A stretch of 64,000 nt of DNA from Zygnema cylindricum (Eukaryota > Streptophyta > Zygnematophyceae > Zygnematales > Zygnemataceae): contig JBBHKE010001736.1 of NCBI GenBank assembly GCA_037447655.1, positions 97,155 to 161,154 of the forward strand, written 5' to 3'. The notes below the pieces were generated by a model. It did not search any database. It was not told the DNA's origin and saw only the letters and a program-made list of their open reading frames with translations. Made by a program: the position numbers and the translations under genes. Positions 46,366-59,222 of the stretch are shown here, in pieces (the first letter of the stretch is position 1; each line of letters starts with the position of its first letter).

Positions 46366-49300
46366 CTGCAATCATTTCACAATGTTTTCATGTCCTTGTG
46401 AGTTTTTTCATTTGTCGAAAAGAAGAACAATCGAGCAAAAGATTGTTTTTAATTGCAACTTCCAATGTTCCTGAAGGCAGTAACTCATGAAGGTTCCTGA
46501 AGGTTCATGAAGTACGTTGAATCTTATATGAAAATTCACAGCTAAGGCACTACACCGTTAACCACCATGAGTGTGTTCCATACTCTCTTTATTGAAAGTT
46601 TTTTCAATAAATTGAAATTCGTTTATACTGAAATTTGAGCCAGTGTGTAATGCACTCGATCTGATACACATATACTAACATTAATATGAAATAGAATTGA
46701 TATTGCTATCATAAATTCGTTCATAAAATTCACACTCTTGGTGGTGAGATGTGTGTTGATCTGAGTTTCTGGACAGAACATCCATTACCCCGAGATTTAA
46801 ATGGATTACTGCAAAGAAAGGTGCCTAGTAGTTACATAATTACTGATGCAAGTAATCCTCTCTCTGAAGGGAGTTTTAGAGTTCACTAGGGGGAATCACC
46901 TTGTAATGATGCAGAGGGGGGGTCAATTTAGCGAGAACACCTTCCACAATTGCTGGCTTCCATGGATCCACACAGCACTGTTCTCCTCCAGGAAATAGAT
47001 CCTACGATCAATTGAGATGCTTACAAGCAAAATGTGAATTTTTTCAGCCACGCCCATCAGATTTCATACTCAAATCAGCAAATGAATCACTTGCACTTCT
47101 ATTTTCACACGAGAAAGCAACAGGCTCTGTATCCTATTGCAAGTATGGCGCTGAGCGAACTTCATAAATGGAAAGAAGCTCGTTTGTGTACCGGGCATTC
47201 TCAAAGGACGATTGTGCGAATCAGGACATAACTATTATAAATTGGAAGTCTCATGGTTATAGATTATGTAGTAGGAGAGTTAATTTATTGACTAACAACC
47301 AAAGCAATATATAAATGTCAAATCCTCCGTGAATCCATGTATAACATTGTAGTCTGGCAAATTTACCTTAAAAAGGACTATTTTTGATTGCTTTAAATGG
47401 ACAGCTTTGTTTTGTCAGTTTTCAAGGTTGACTTTAAATACCAAATGATTAGTTTCGCTTTCAGAATTTGCTAGAGTGGCAGAGGTCCCAGATGCGACTT
47501 CTTGTGGAGGTTCATCCTCCCAAACGGCGAAAGCATCTTTCCAGTTGTTAATAGACCTATAACCCCCCAAACTTGACAATATGGTAAGTCTCACAGACTT
47601 TCCTAGAGAATCTAATGTCAACAAAGATCAATCGACAATTATCAACCAGCACAATAAATCCCATTTGGCCCAAGCATACATAGCAGATGACTAACTCTTA
47701 ACAAAACCGCTGAATAGACAGCGCAGACATGCAGCGAAGCGATTCGTTCTAAGATGATTAAGATCGCCAATTTTGGTATTAATCCTTCGAAAGAATGTTA
47801 GAACTTAGAACTTGACAACCAAATTAATAGATGATGACAAGATTGTATTTTCTGTGAACTACATTCAGAGAAGCAATTAAGAAACGTTAAATCCATCACA
47901 TTTGACCAATTGGAAACCAGAAGCAATAACGCACATTCGTAGTCTTTCATTTGCATGATTCATGGCTTCTTCATCTCCTCCACTTGCAGGAACCTCCAAT
48001 TTCTCGAGGCAAAGCTCATTTAATGGCTCGACTGCTGACTGCTGAGGCTGCAGTTCCATGCAACAAAAAGGTGAGCAAAGTATCTACTCTGAAAAATAAG
48101 TCATATTTACATCTTGAAAATGAACGAAGCAAGGTTGGTCAAGTTACACTTTGCAGCAAGACGGTATAATCACAGAATTATCTGATGAGCAGTCTGATAA
48201 ACAATTTTAGTGAAAAGCAGCAACCAACAATCAAACTAGAGTAAAAACAAATTATGTACAAAGAAAAATGTCGAGAGGGAGAGTAAGACTGTTTCAAGGA
48301 CACCAAGAGCTTACCACAGGACATCCAATTTTTTTTTGTTTACACTCTTTTAGACGACCAAGAGGTGGTCTATTCTCTTCATCGGAATCAAAACTTCCAT
48401 TCTGCGTCAAATTGTCTTTGCCTTGGTCAGTCATATGTACTTCTGTCACCCCTGTTTCAGTTTGTAGAATCTGGGTCCCCCCACGGACTTCTCCTCTTTG
48501 CAATTCAAATCCGTTAATCGGGAGCTCAGCTCTCATCTGACCATTAGTCTCTTGTTCTCCTTCATCGTCGCAAAAAACTTCGAAGACAGCTTTTGTCCTT
48601 TTTGATTCCTTTGCACTGGCACCTTCACTGCGCTTATTCTCTTTCCCTTGGTCAGTCATATGTATTCCTGTCGCCCCTACTTCAGTCTGTAGAATCTGGG
48701 TCCCCTGACGGACCTCTCCTCTTTGCAATTCAAATCCGTTATTCGGGAGCTCGGCTCTCATCTGACCATTAGTCTCTTGTTCTCCTTCATCGTCACAAAA
48801 AACTTCGAAGGCAGCTTTTGTCCTTTTTGATTCCCTTGCACTGGCAGCTTCACTGCGTTTATTCTCTTTGCCTTGCTCAGTTATATGTATCCTTGTCGCT
48901 CCTACTTCAGTTTGTAGAATCTGGGTCCCTCCTCTTTGCAATTCAAATCCGTTACTTGGGAGCTCGGCTCTCATCTGACCATCAGTCTCTTGTTCTCCTT
49001 CGTTGTCGCAAAAAACTTCGAAGGTAGCTTTTGTTCTTTTTGATTCCCGTCCACTGGCATCTTCACTGCGTTTATTCTTTCTTGATTTGCTGTCTGCAAA
49101 TGGTGATGCAAATGGCATATTAAACATGGACACTATATCTGCACGAGCTTCTATCGTGTGTATAGTGGGGTCTACCAAAGAGTTATGGCGATCTTCCCTG
49201 GTGTTAAGCCCAAAAGGACTATCCAAACTGTCATCGTTATTTCCATGAGAAAAAATTGGTCCTGCCCCAACTTTTCGTAAAGCGGTAGTCTCCTCACCAT

Positions 49301-52300
49301 CACATACGCAAGTGTTATCAGCATTATCTTGAGCCGCCGTAGACACTGGCTTAATAGTCCCTGAACTGTTCCCAAAAGGAATGACTGAGGCTAACTCAGA
49401 CTTTGACTGCCCAGAAACCATCCTGTTTGCTTCGGGCAGATCTTCCGCCACCTTTAAACTAGGAGTTTGATGTCTTTTCTTCTCTGATTCGTTAGAAACA
49501 TCAGAAAATTTTGTCAAAAGAGAACAAGGAGCCCCTGCAGCTATAGGTTGAGAATCCAAGGCTACACTTTCCTGGTTTTGCTTCACTAAAATATCTGAAC
49601 AGATTTGGTCAACGGTTTTGGCATCCTCTTGACAAGGTATTGCGGGGCTTTCAAGTTGAGCCCAATACTCCAAGTCATCACTTACCATAAAAAAAAAACG
49701 TATTTCCTCAAAACTGGCCTCAATCCCATTTCGAGTTGGATTGCAGCCACTTGCATGTCTGTTTCCAGATGGAAATATAATTGAAATAGAATGCTGACCG
49801 GCAATGTCTATCTGAACCGTTGTGTGAAATTCCACATTTTCTTTTGTTTCATTTCCAACAGGCTTACTACCTGTCAGGTACAACACAAATGGGCAAAGAC
49901 AAATTACTTCTCCCAAAAAATGCTGAGGTGAAAGGCGCCAATACAGAGCCAGTTCTGCAAGATTCTTAGTACCAAAGATCATGACCAAAAAATAGAAGCT
50001 TTTCATACATCTCTTCTCATGATTCTAATGATTTTAGTCATAATGTAATTCACAAACAGGGCTTTTAAACTCGCTTTATCAGCTTCTGGCATTAAAACCG
50101 TGTGTATGCGAACACGATATGCCAAATGACACCGTTTTTTCTGCAATTCATGTGCTTGATAGAATGGTATATAAAACTTTTGGAACGGTTTCTTAGAGGC
50201 ATTTTGTAATCCATTGTAGAGCACTTCACCTGTTTGCACCGCAGTAGGGTCTGTTGGAGGCAGTTGCAGGGCCGATTCAGTTGCTCTAATCCAGAAATAA
50301 GAACAAACAAGCAAACACTATCAGAGAGGAGAGAAAAAGCTTAATAAAAAATTTCACCCCCAAAGTGTGACGTGATCAACCATCTCTCTGAATGAAGACT
50401 TTACTTAAGTGCAACAAGGGAAAAGTAATGCAATGATGTCAATGCAACAAAAGCAATGCAATCAGTGCGATGTAATGTTCTCTCGCTGTCTTCCTGTCTT
50501 GTCTGTCTTGCTACAATGGGGTCTTTCAGCATCCTCTTTAGCTGAATAAATTCATGGTACAAAAATACCAAAGATCAAGCAGGGACTCCATTAGAGTAAG
50601 CTGTTGGCCGCCTACACAATTATTCAAAAGGGAGGTGGTACACATATATTCAAGAGAAACAAACAAGCCACATAGCCTAATTATAACAGAGATATTACTC
50701 ACCTGGTCGGATTGGTTGACCCATCGAGTCGAAGCCTTACTGGTAATTCTTCGTGCCTTTGTATTGCCTCAATTTTTGCAGTCGAAGTCCTGGCATTTGA
50801 TTGGTAACCGACATTATCAGCTGTTAGAATGGAACATGTTGGCTAGACACGGGAATTGAGAAACCTTCTGAAAATGAATACAAGGGCATGAAATTGCTGT
50901 CATGGATGATGAGCTGATAAAAATCGTTTACAGAAATAAGAATCAGAGTAAGAAAGCCTACCCAGCAAATTCCTCGTCAACGTAGACTTCAAGTTCTGCT
51001 GGAGCCTTTTGGCCAGGAATTTTCTTCTGAGGTATCTGTGAAAGTGTGCACAAACCCGAAAATGTACAACTCGAGCAATCAGTGCCCAACTCTAACAGTA
51101 CCAGGTTACAAACAAGCCTTTAAAATGTCCCAGACCCTTAATCAACTACGTTTTTCTGGGAGTTTCAGCAGTTTCCCAGGGAAGGCTTATCAACCTTGTT
51201 ATGATATTCAAGTACAGGTTTTCCTACTTGAGTTTCAGGCTTCTGAGCCTGTGAAAATTGTAGGTTATATTCAGGGGATTTACTTTGAAAAGATGGGCAG
51301 AAGCAGACTATAAGATTTTGGCGTTTCTTGACACAATAGTCTGGTAGTTCTTTATGATCTCATGGTCATGGCATCGTTATTCCCAGACCTTTTAGATTGC
51401 TTGGCCAAATTATTGTAACAACCCAATTTACATATTGATGTCTGTACAGCCCTAAAAGAAGTAGTTAATCTACCTTTACATTTGTCCATTTTGTGGGCAC
51501 TTGTCGGTTCTCTTTGGTTCTTTCAGCTTGAGTTCCCAAGGTTGGCCATGGACCAACACTTGGCTTGAAGGGATCCACAGTATCTCTTGGCTGCTCTTCA
51601 TCTGCAAATACACTGAAAGCCTGTTCTTTTCTGCATACAGAAGGTTTTGAGAATAGGACCAGTCAATGAGAGGTCAGGGTTGTATTGGTGGAAAACTCGC
51701 CAGTACATATTTTTTTCTGCTATAACTGCACTGTGTTATCTGTGTCAAATTTTGAGGTTGTGGTCCTCAATCATTATAGAAAAGAAAATACAGTAAATAT
51801 GACAGCAGCAAAAACAAAAACGTACCGTGAGGCCCTGGGAATTTGTCCTTCATTACTTTGCTTGATACTTCCTTGCTGGTGGTGCCTTTGTTGCAATTCT
51901 CGATTTGAATGTTGACCTGTAAACATAGATATATATGTTACATCTGCTTTGACATTAGCTTCGATAAAGTAAAACTCTAAACCTCGTTCTTATCCCTTGT
52001 ATAACCCATTCATCATTCAATCACCCCTACAAAATTGCCTGACAGATTTTGGCAAATACCTTGTGATTACCTTGTGATAATACCGGTATATTTCCTCGGT
52101 CAACCGCATGAAAAGCTGAACTTGACTGTCTAGGTTTTCCGCCCAGACCACGATCCATTTCTTCCTGGATTTCATAACAACTATCGCATTAGGATAACAT
52201 GGTCAATAAATTGCTAGAACCCTCATGGTCGATGAAAAATGCTAGAACCTTCAACAACTATAACAAAAAATGGTAGAACGTGAAATCTGATTGACTAGCA

Positions 52301-53816
52301 AAATATCCTGCCCTGTTGCATGCTCTTGGAGCAAACGACAAGCAGACAAAGAAAACTGTGGAATCCTCAAAATGTTGTTTATTCAACAAAAATTTTGCAA
52401 AGTGTTTCAAAAAAACTCACCTGCATCTGCCTCTGAATGCGTTTCACCATCCGCTCTTTGAAGTCTTTGTACATATTTGAAAGTCGAACAATTGGTTCAG
52501 CTCCCCTGTAAATGTGACCTCGGCATAAGTATGTGATAAAACAAATGCTTCAAACCTGATTTCCATCTCTGTTATGCTTTGTTTCTGTTACCTTGTGGCA
52601 AGGGCCCTCACCTTGCGATCCCGTTCTCGTATACCAAATTCGCTTTACTAAAATTCCGGCGGAATTCTAATGAAGTTGCATACGCCTCATAAAAAAGTGC
52701 ATGCCCTTGACCGATACCGTTGACTTCCAAAAATTTGAAGATATCCATTGGATCTTGAGAGCAGTCAGCCTGGATATAAACCCAACAGAAAGGTGAAGGG
52801 CTGCAACAAGCATTTACCATTTTAATGGATCTTAAATCAATCGAATCTTATGCCAGGCATGATTTTTAACAAGAAATGCTGGAAGATTGTTGACTAAATG
52901 CATCAAGAGTTTTGCCCCCTCCCCCCCCTCTCCCTCTCAAATGTATACTCTGAAATATTTGGCCTAAGTTGTGAGAAGTATGATAGGGGTAGCCTAGAAG
53001 CTAGGGTAGGGCTTAAGAGACACGTTCAACAACTTGATGAGCAGACAATAACAATAACAAATAACAAACAGCAGATCAAAAATAACAAATAACAATTAAC
53101 AAACAACAGATACCAATATCAAATAACGAATAACAATACCAATAGCAATAACAATTGTCTGATTAGGCTTAAAACACGATCAACAAAATCTTAGTCATAA
53201 TGAAGTAAGTCGAGCAAAATGCAAAAAACAAAAATCTGCTATTATACTTACATACTGAATCCAGACTCTCAAATATCGAACATCATCTTTGTACCGCAAA
53301 TCATCCTTAAAAGATTTTGTACAGCTTTCCAAAACTGGGAAGAGTTCCTGCTTGACTGAAGGAAAATTCTCTTTCGTCCATTTGACATACCTGGATGAAG
53401 TGTTGGAGTGTTAATCCTGACGGAAAGTAAAAGCCATGGCATTTTGCGACTCTTTGACAAGTAACTTCTCAAGACAAGAAGGCTGCAAGATACAAGAAAG
53501 AGCAGGAGAAAAACTGCAGACAAGAGAAACGTGGAGGCATAAAGGATAATAACCGATTGTATCCGCTATTGGCTAAAATGTTTTTCAGACAACAACATTA
53601 TTGGCAGCATATACTTTAGACGCTCCTGTAAGAATGCTTTTCAGAAAATAGCAGTATCGGCATATGTACTGTATACTCTATTGGCTAAAATGCTTTTAAA
53701 ACAAAACAGTGTTGGAATGGTTGACTGACTTTAACCAGGGTTGAAGAGGATCCTCTCCAGAATAGTCATCGATTGCTTGTATCAACATCCTGTCCATCCA
53801 ACGAACAGGAGTTTTA
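41385..53816 (-). CDS. BUB1: BUB1/MAD3-type ('MadBub') spindle checkpoint kinase, multi-exon, 5' end unresolved
   Basis: Protein of the mitotic checkpoint, expected at kinetochores and in APC/C inhibition. Exons (minus, 5' to 3'): 53816-53730, 53390-53252, 52769-52612, 52505-52421, 52164-52071, 51916-51826, 51630-51474, 51035-50962, one or more within 50.9-49.7 kb, a large exon ending at 48315, 48047-47935, 47556-47442, 47001-46900, 46365-46272, 45341-45217, 45035-44964, 44715-44626, 44117-43957, 43483-43432, 43050-42916, 41849-41728, 41607-41385. Phases agree across the resolved blocks. Parts: Mad3/BUB1 TPR region (PLQPWLKYVKWTKENFP), ABBA plus KEN (FSVFAD, TKENRQVP), tandem ABBA/KEN repeats, then a BUB1 kinase domain. 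Having both KEN/ABBA motifs and a kinase domain in one gene is the ancestral, unduplicated layout. The first coding exon, normally carrying KEN1, was not found. Between 50962 and 49690 the frames do not join cleanly. Confidence 0.88.
43780..43859. repeat. (CA/CG)n microsatellite in BUB1/MAD3 intron
   Basis: Alternating gcacac/gcacgc units changing to pure (CA)n at 43836-43858, inside the intron between exons 43957-44117 and 43432-43483. Confidence 0.9.
48421..49083 (-). repeat. Three tandem 225-bp coding repeats with ABBA and KEN motifs
   Basis: Within the large BUB1/MAD3 exon the DNA repeats with a 225-bp period: 48421-48645, 48646-48870 and 48871-about 49083 (the last is 12 bp shorter). 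Each codes for about 75 residues. Every unit holds FEVFCD(D/N)E, matching the ABBA consensus F-x-[ILV]-[FHY]-x-[DE]. Unit junctions read GKENKRSE twice (KEN boxes) and GKDN once. The DNA copies are very similar, so the amplification is young or kept uniform by conversion. Confidence 0.9.
53040..53150. repeat. (AATAAC)n-like intronic simple repeat
   Basis: Degenerate aataacaa units in the intron between exons 53252-53390 and 52612-52769. Confidence 0.8.
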
Positions 53817-53819
53817 CTA

Positions 53820-55340
53820 GCCAGTGGATACAAAAAACAAGGGCAAAATAATTATTGTCAATCTAGTAAAGAACAATCAAGTTACTTAGGAACTACCGAA
53901 CAAAAAACCTAACTTGGAGTCCCTTTTCCTTGTTTCCTCAGCTCCCTCTCCTTCCCCCTCGACCTATCTCCCCGTCTCTCGGTTCTGCACTCTATTCTGT
54001 TCCCCTATCCTCGCTCTTTCCGTCTTCTACCTCTTCGTCTTCGTCAAAAATCAGGGTGACACATGGAGGCTAAACATTGGCAGCCGAAATACGCTTTGTC
54101 CATCTCTTATCATCGTCGCCCCATGCCCTTCAAGCGGTCCTTCATATCCCTACTATTTCTCAGCTTTGTTTACCCTCCTTCTGCTCCTTCGTCCTCTTTC
54201 AACTCCTACTTCCCTCTCCCACACCTCCTCCCTTTCTCATTCCCTCTCTTACCTCGAACATTTCATCTTCCTTACCTTCGATGATTTTCCAGCTGTTCGC
54301 TTCCCTCTGGCTTTACTGTCGCGGCCTGACAAAGAGCTTCGACATTACGGCCTTTTTTTAAAGGTTGAATATTCTCTTTAATAAGTTCCCACTCCATTTG
54401 TAAACGCATAAAATATCAAAATCGTTTTGAGGTGAATATTCATTCACTTGTAAAAGAGTCAGTCTTTTAAGCTCGTGAAAAGAGGTTGAAAAAGCTGTAG
54501 AATAGATTGTCAATAAGCAGACAGGGATTACATCCAGTCCACACGCAGCTTACCTTTTTTCTATTACCATGCCAATGAATTATTAAATTATGTTGGGCAA
54601 TGAACAGGAGCGCTGTGTTTGCTTTGAAGCCCTGGAGCATGAAGGCGCTTCCGAATCAAAATGATGCAAGCTGAGCAAGTTATACGGGCAGATACAAAAT
54701 TTATGATCTTTGCCCGTAAATTCAAAATTCAAATATTGCGCGGAAATCACACGGTCAGGACGCTGCAAGATTGTTCGGTGACCACGCAGTTAGCTGACTT
54801 TCTGTCCCAAAACAATCGTAGAAAGTACTCAATTAGTACATAAATGTGCACTATTGTCTGTACGACTAGTGTACCTTTGCTAGAATGTACTAACGTTGTA
54901 ACATCGCGTGCATAGAATTTATTCCGCGGTTTATTCCGCGGGGTTCGTGACTGTCAGGCCTTCACGGTTTCCAAAATCTAAAATCCCCTCCAAGCGAAAA
55001 CACAACTTTGGAAAAAATTATCCTTTGGGTTCAAAATAACAGAACGAGCCGTTGCGTGAAAAGCGGATCCTGAAATTCCGGAAGCAAGCCATAAATGTAA
55101 TAGTCAAATTGGCCTTCCTATCGGCTTATCACAAAACCCATCCACCCCCCCCCCCCGCCTCTTTTTGTTTTCAAAAATTCCAAATAAATATGTTATATAT
55201 AGGGGGCTTTCTATCCACCCACCTACTATCACGAACCACACCCACTTTCACGTTATTTGACCTACACGACCAAAATTTGAATGACAAACGTACAGGGTAG
55301 GTACAATTTCGCCAGTTTGCCCGATTTGCGTGAAATTTCA
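53820..55340. other. Presumed 5' region of BUB1/MAD3 gene; pyrimidine-rich tract
   Basis: 53920-54290 is CT-rich on the plus strand and open in several frames there (up to 155 codons), which I attribute to composition. A minus-strand donor-like site (atcgaag|gtaagg) near 54280 could end an upstream exon of the checkpoint gene, but I could not confirm a KEN1-containing exon. A poly-C run lies at 55145-55156. Confidence 0.35.
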
Positions 55341-55346
55341 CGAGTA

Positions 55347-55578
55347 CAGTACACCGCGAATCGCTATTAGCGTATAATATTAAATAGCGTATAAGAATAA
55401 TTAGCGTTATTAACGCTAATTGGGAATTTGAAAATTTTCAAAGAAATCATTTACTCTAACTAGAGGGTTTTTAGTGTTTTTTTTTAATAGTATGGATAAT
55501 TTTATTTGAGAATTTGGGCAAAAATTTGGGGGAACCGAATTAGCGTTCAATACGCTAATAGCCATTCGCGGCGCACTG
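55347..55578. mobile_element. TA-target MITE, family 2, copy 3
   Basis: CAGTACACCGCGAATCGCT... and its inverted counterpart ...CTAATAGCCATTCGCGGCGCACTG are bounded by TA on both sides (TACAGT...ACTGTA). About 28 bp of terminal inverted repeat with four mismatches. It contains 'ttagcgttattaacgctaa', an internal palindrome. Same end family as 38970-39712. Confidence 0.75.
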
Positions 55579-55644
55579 TACACACACGAAATAGCGTGAC
55601 AATTCGTCGCAAAGTCCACAAACATCGTTCACCTTACTCTACCA

Positions 55645-55738
55645 ACTAAAGGCAAGCTTAGTAATAAGGGCAAAAGCTTAGTAATGAGGGCGGAAGCTCA
55701 GTAATAAGGGTGAAAGCTTAGTAATAAGGGCGAAAGCT
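55645..55738. repeat. 20-bp tandem repeat (agcttagtaataagggcgaa)n
   Basis: About four and a half copies of a 20-bp unit with few substitutions. Confidence 0.85.
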
Positions 55739-55744
55739 TGGGCA

Positions 55745-58700
55745 CGTTAACCAATGGCAGAGGTAGCTTGGCATTAAAAAGTAGACAGGGTTTGGTAAGG
55801 AGGGGCAATCAGGTCCTCAAACATAAAATTGTCGACAATCGCAATCAGCATAAATTCTTGAAATATGAGGCCAAGGTCCCAACGATTTACAAAGCAAATG
55901 GTATTGATTTGTTTATAAGTCATGATGTCTGTAGTACCGTTCCCTAAATATTATTGCATTCTAAAGTGTAACGCTCGTGCGCAATCCATGAAGGAAGACA
56001 CATATAATGCATCAAGGTTTGTGATAATTCCATCACCCGTTGCATTTTTTGTTTATGCAAAAACATATTTTAAGCGAAGGTTAGTAATACTTGTGGAATA
56101 AAGATGCGTTAAGAGTATATGCAACATTTCGGCTTTTAGTAGATACCATGCTCGATTTCCCACTTTTATTATTGCATTTACATATCGTGAGTTTTTGTTC
56201 GCCCCCCATTATGCGAGTAACAAAACAAATATATGCCTTACTCATCTACAAGGGTGCGACAAATCGATGCTTAGTCGAGGTATACAAATAAATTGTGGAA
56301 AGGTTAGTGGACCGACCAAAAATTGGTGAAGTAAAAACCCAAGTCTTGTAACTTGGCCTCGACCAATAAGAAAGTCGAGCATGTGCTTCAACCTAAAAAA
56401 CTTATACCTTAATAAGGTTTATACACGGTGGTTGTTTGATAAACTAGCTATTATGGGGTCGACAAGAGGTATTCCATGACGAGGGACGATGGCTTTGAGG
56501 CTTAAGTGGTGAAATTAAATTAGCACGCAATGACGATTTTTAATCAATAATAAACCCCTTTTCAACTCGACAAAATACTTGGGCCAAAACAAGAGTGTCA
56601 TCCATCAGAAAAGCACAAAGTATCGATAAGTGTCATAAAGTCAAACTATTATTTAAGTTGTTGCTATTATGGTAGCAATAATATTTAACATTATTACAAA
56701 TTACGAATTACGAGCGAGCATTCCTTTCACGCGACCAAAAACACCTTAGTCGATAAGTCGATGAGGAAGTACAACTGAAAGAGAGGAAATTAAAGAGGAG
56801 GTAAAAGGTAAAATGCACGCTAAAAACAACGGCGTATCATTTTCAGGGCCTCTTGATTGAGAGATAAGAGCGAACTATTGTTTTATCAAAGGTTTTATTA
56901 ACATAATGAATAATTAAAATGGGTCGTAAGATTTCATAAACATCATAACTTCCTCAAGTGCTTAGGTTGAGGAGATGGAGGGCTTCAACCATTTCCACCG
57001 TGGTTGGTGATGGCGTAAAAGGTCGAAGTGCCAGCACGACACGAGAGAGTTTGCCACACCTCTCGAGCTACGTAAATAGACACATACGAGCCATAACGGT
57101 AAAAAGTGGAACTTGACGCGGAGGATGGGAAACAATAGGGTAATTAATTGACTTTTATGCTCTCGCTGAAGAGATTCCCAGTCCACATGTATGAAGCGTG
57201 ACATCGTAATGATGTTTCATAAACGCGGCTAACACCGACACGATGAGGTGAGAGGAAGACCCAAATGAAAACCAAATAAGGTTTGAAATCGCCTTATTGT
57301 AATGTCATGTGCCAAAATTTCGAATGAGAACTTAAATGCAACTTGAAAGACTCATCGAAATCGATGCAAAATGCAAGAGTAAAGTTAGGGTTCATAGTAA
57401 CTTAAGTTGTAACACCCCAACACGTTAAGGTTGAGAACATAAGTTCGGTTGTCGTGATAGAGGTGTCGCTAAATAGGGGGGTTCAGTGTAGGATACATGT
57501 ATTGTGGATTATAAGGATTATAAATGTTCTTTAGATAAGCCTTAGCGTGGCTCGCCAAATCACGCAAGCAAGATAAGAGACTAGAGATGTAGACATGCTA
57601 TAAAAACAATTTACTACCCAATGAGAATGACGAGGTGGGTGTGTCTAAGGGGGTGTGACCATGTGCTAAAGTATCAAGTATTTTTTGTCGTTTTCCTCCA
57701 AAATTTAATCCCAGCGTGAAAATATTTTGTCGTACGAAAAAATTGCATTTACCACAGCACAACTCGATACTTTGATTGTACTCCATGTTTGTTGTCTTAT
57801 ATACTCATGTTGGCGTTTTCTTCTTTTCAACCCATTGGGCACGGGAATCTAACTCATTAAGAAAATTTGTCGAAAATCACCTCGCGAGGTGATTTTAGTT
57901 GAAGTATCACTCGAACAACGAATAAGAAAACGTCCACGCACGCGCCACACGAGTGTAAATTTTGTAGAACGTGGGACGATTCACACTATTTTTTTATTTT
58001 CGCGTCAGGCGCATGCATGGAAAAAAATTGCATGGGTCTCGGACCTCCACTTTCATTCATGGTTCATTTGTAGAAGATTATGTCGTCGCCTCTCCCTCTC
58101 CCTTTGTCACTATCAGTTTCATCTCACACTTTATGGATTGAAGCACAACGTTAATGGTATGAAATGAAAGAGCTTTGAAAAAATTTTTTTTTGACTACCT
58201 TTGGGCATATTTTGATGGCAATTTGAGCGAGAAAAGTCGAAAAAACGAAATTGAAAAGCCATGGCGGAAAGTTCTTGAATTAGTGACATCAACGTTGTCA
58301 CAAGTGAGCATGACGTCACAATGCCACAAAACCTTACACATAAAAAATGTCACAAAAAAATACAGTAGACGTCTAAAACCGTCGTTGTTTCTGTAGACGT
58401 CACCAATTGTTAGACGTTTCGAAGTCGTATTCGATCGTCTTTAGTTGTACCGACGTAACCGTCACATATTAAAGATCCGATTTCATTTTCGCACATTGGA
58501 ACCATACATAGTTGTTCAAATCGCGCGATTTTTTCCTTTTTTGCGATTGAAACGTATAATTCGTGACTTTTGAAAAAATCGTAAAAAAACGTGTACTGTA
58601 AACTGAAACTGAAATTTTACGGAAACCTGTAAACTAATTACTGTAACTGTACATTTTTTTACGGATATGTACGGAATAAAACAGGAAATATGCGTCGCAC

Positions 58701-59214
58701 TTATTGGTACTTTCTGTTCAGTGAACTGAACAGAAATACCACAGAAGTTGTACGTTATATAATTGAAAATGTACGGACATTTTCGAAAAGAGACGTCACA
58801 ATCATTTCGCGCGTTCAGTTTGAAATTTGTACGGCGTCTTCTTCAATTTTTTTTGAAAGAAGACGCCATGGAACAGAGACAAAATTGCTAAGAATGCTAT
58901 CTTCGTAGCATCCGAACCCGGATACGATATCTGCGAATAAAATCCTAAGGTGAACGACAGGACTACCATTTGATAAAGTCGTTCCGTTACCAAATAAATT
59001 GTGATAAAAGTTTAAACAGTTTATTTTTTTACCGCTCATTAAACGGGAAAAACTTGCAAACTGCGTTATATGTAATAGTTTTGTTTTTTTATGTACGGAA
59101 TAGTACGGAAGGAAATTCATTAACGATTTTTTGCGATTTGATCAAAAGGTTCAATGCGTTTGTTACGTATAATTCGTCACGTACGGTACGTTCGCACTAA
59201 TCGCCGTGAACAAC
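55745..59214. other. Repeat-poor intergenic DNA, unclassified
   Basis: Only short open frames. A TGTAACACCCC word at 57411, typical of the start of plant Gypsy LTRs, has no matching second end in the window. A perfect 24-bp palindrome sits at 57873-57896. 'gtacgg' words are frequent at 58600-59190. Nothing here supports a gene. Confidence 0.4.
57873..57896. repeat. Perfect 24-bp palindrome
   Basis: AAAATCACCTCG followed directly by its exact reverse complement, with no spacer. Could form a cruciform or bind a dimeric protein; no function can be assigned. Confidence 0.9.
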
Positions 59215-59222
59215 TATGGAAC

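Noticed and set aside
48294-50006. Large minus frame as a separate intronless gene
   Set aside because: It has a donor at 48315 joining in phase to the following checkpoint exons and carries ABBA/KEN motifs typical of BUB1/MAD3; its first part is probably intron read-through.
53914-54381. 155-codon forward Ser/Leu/Pro-rich frame
   Set aside because: Pyrimidine-rich tract, open in several frames, no domain, and on the opposite strand to the checkpoint gene's 5' region.
57411-57850. TGTAACACCCC start of a possible solo Gypsy LTR
   Set aside because: No matching end, target duplication or second copy found in the window.
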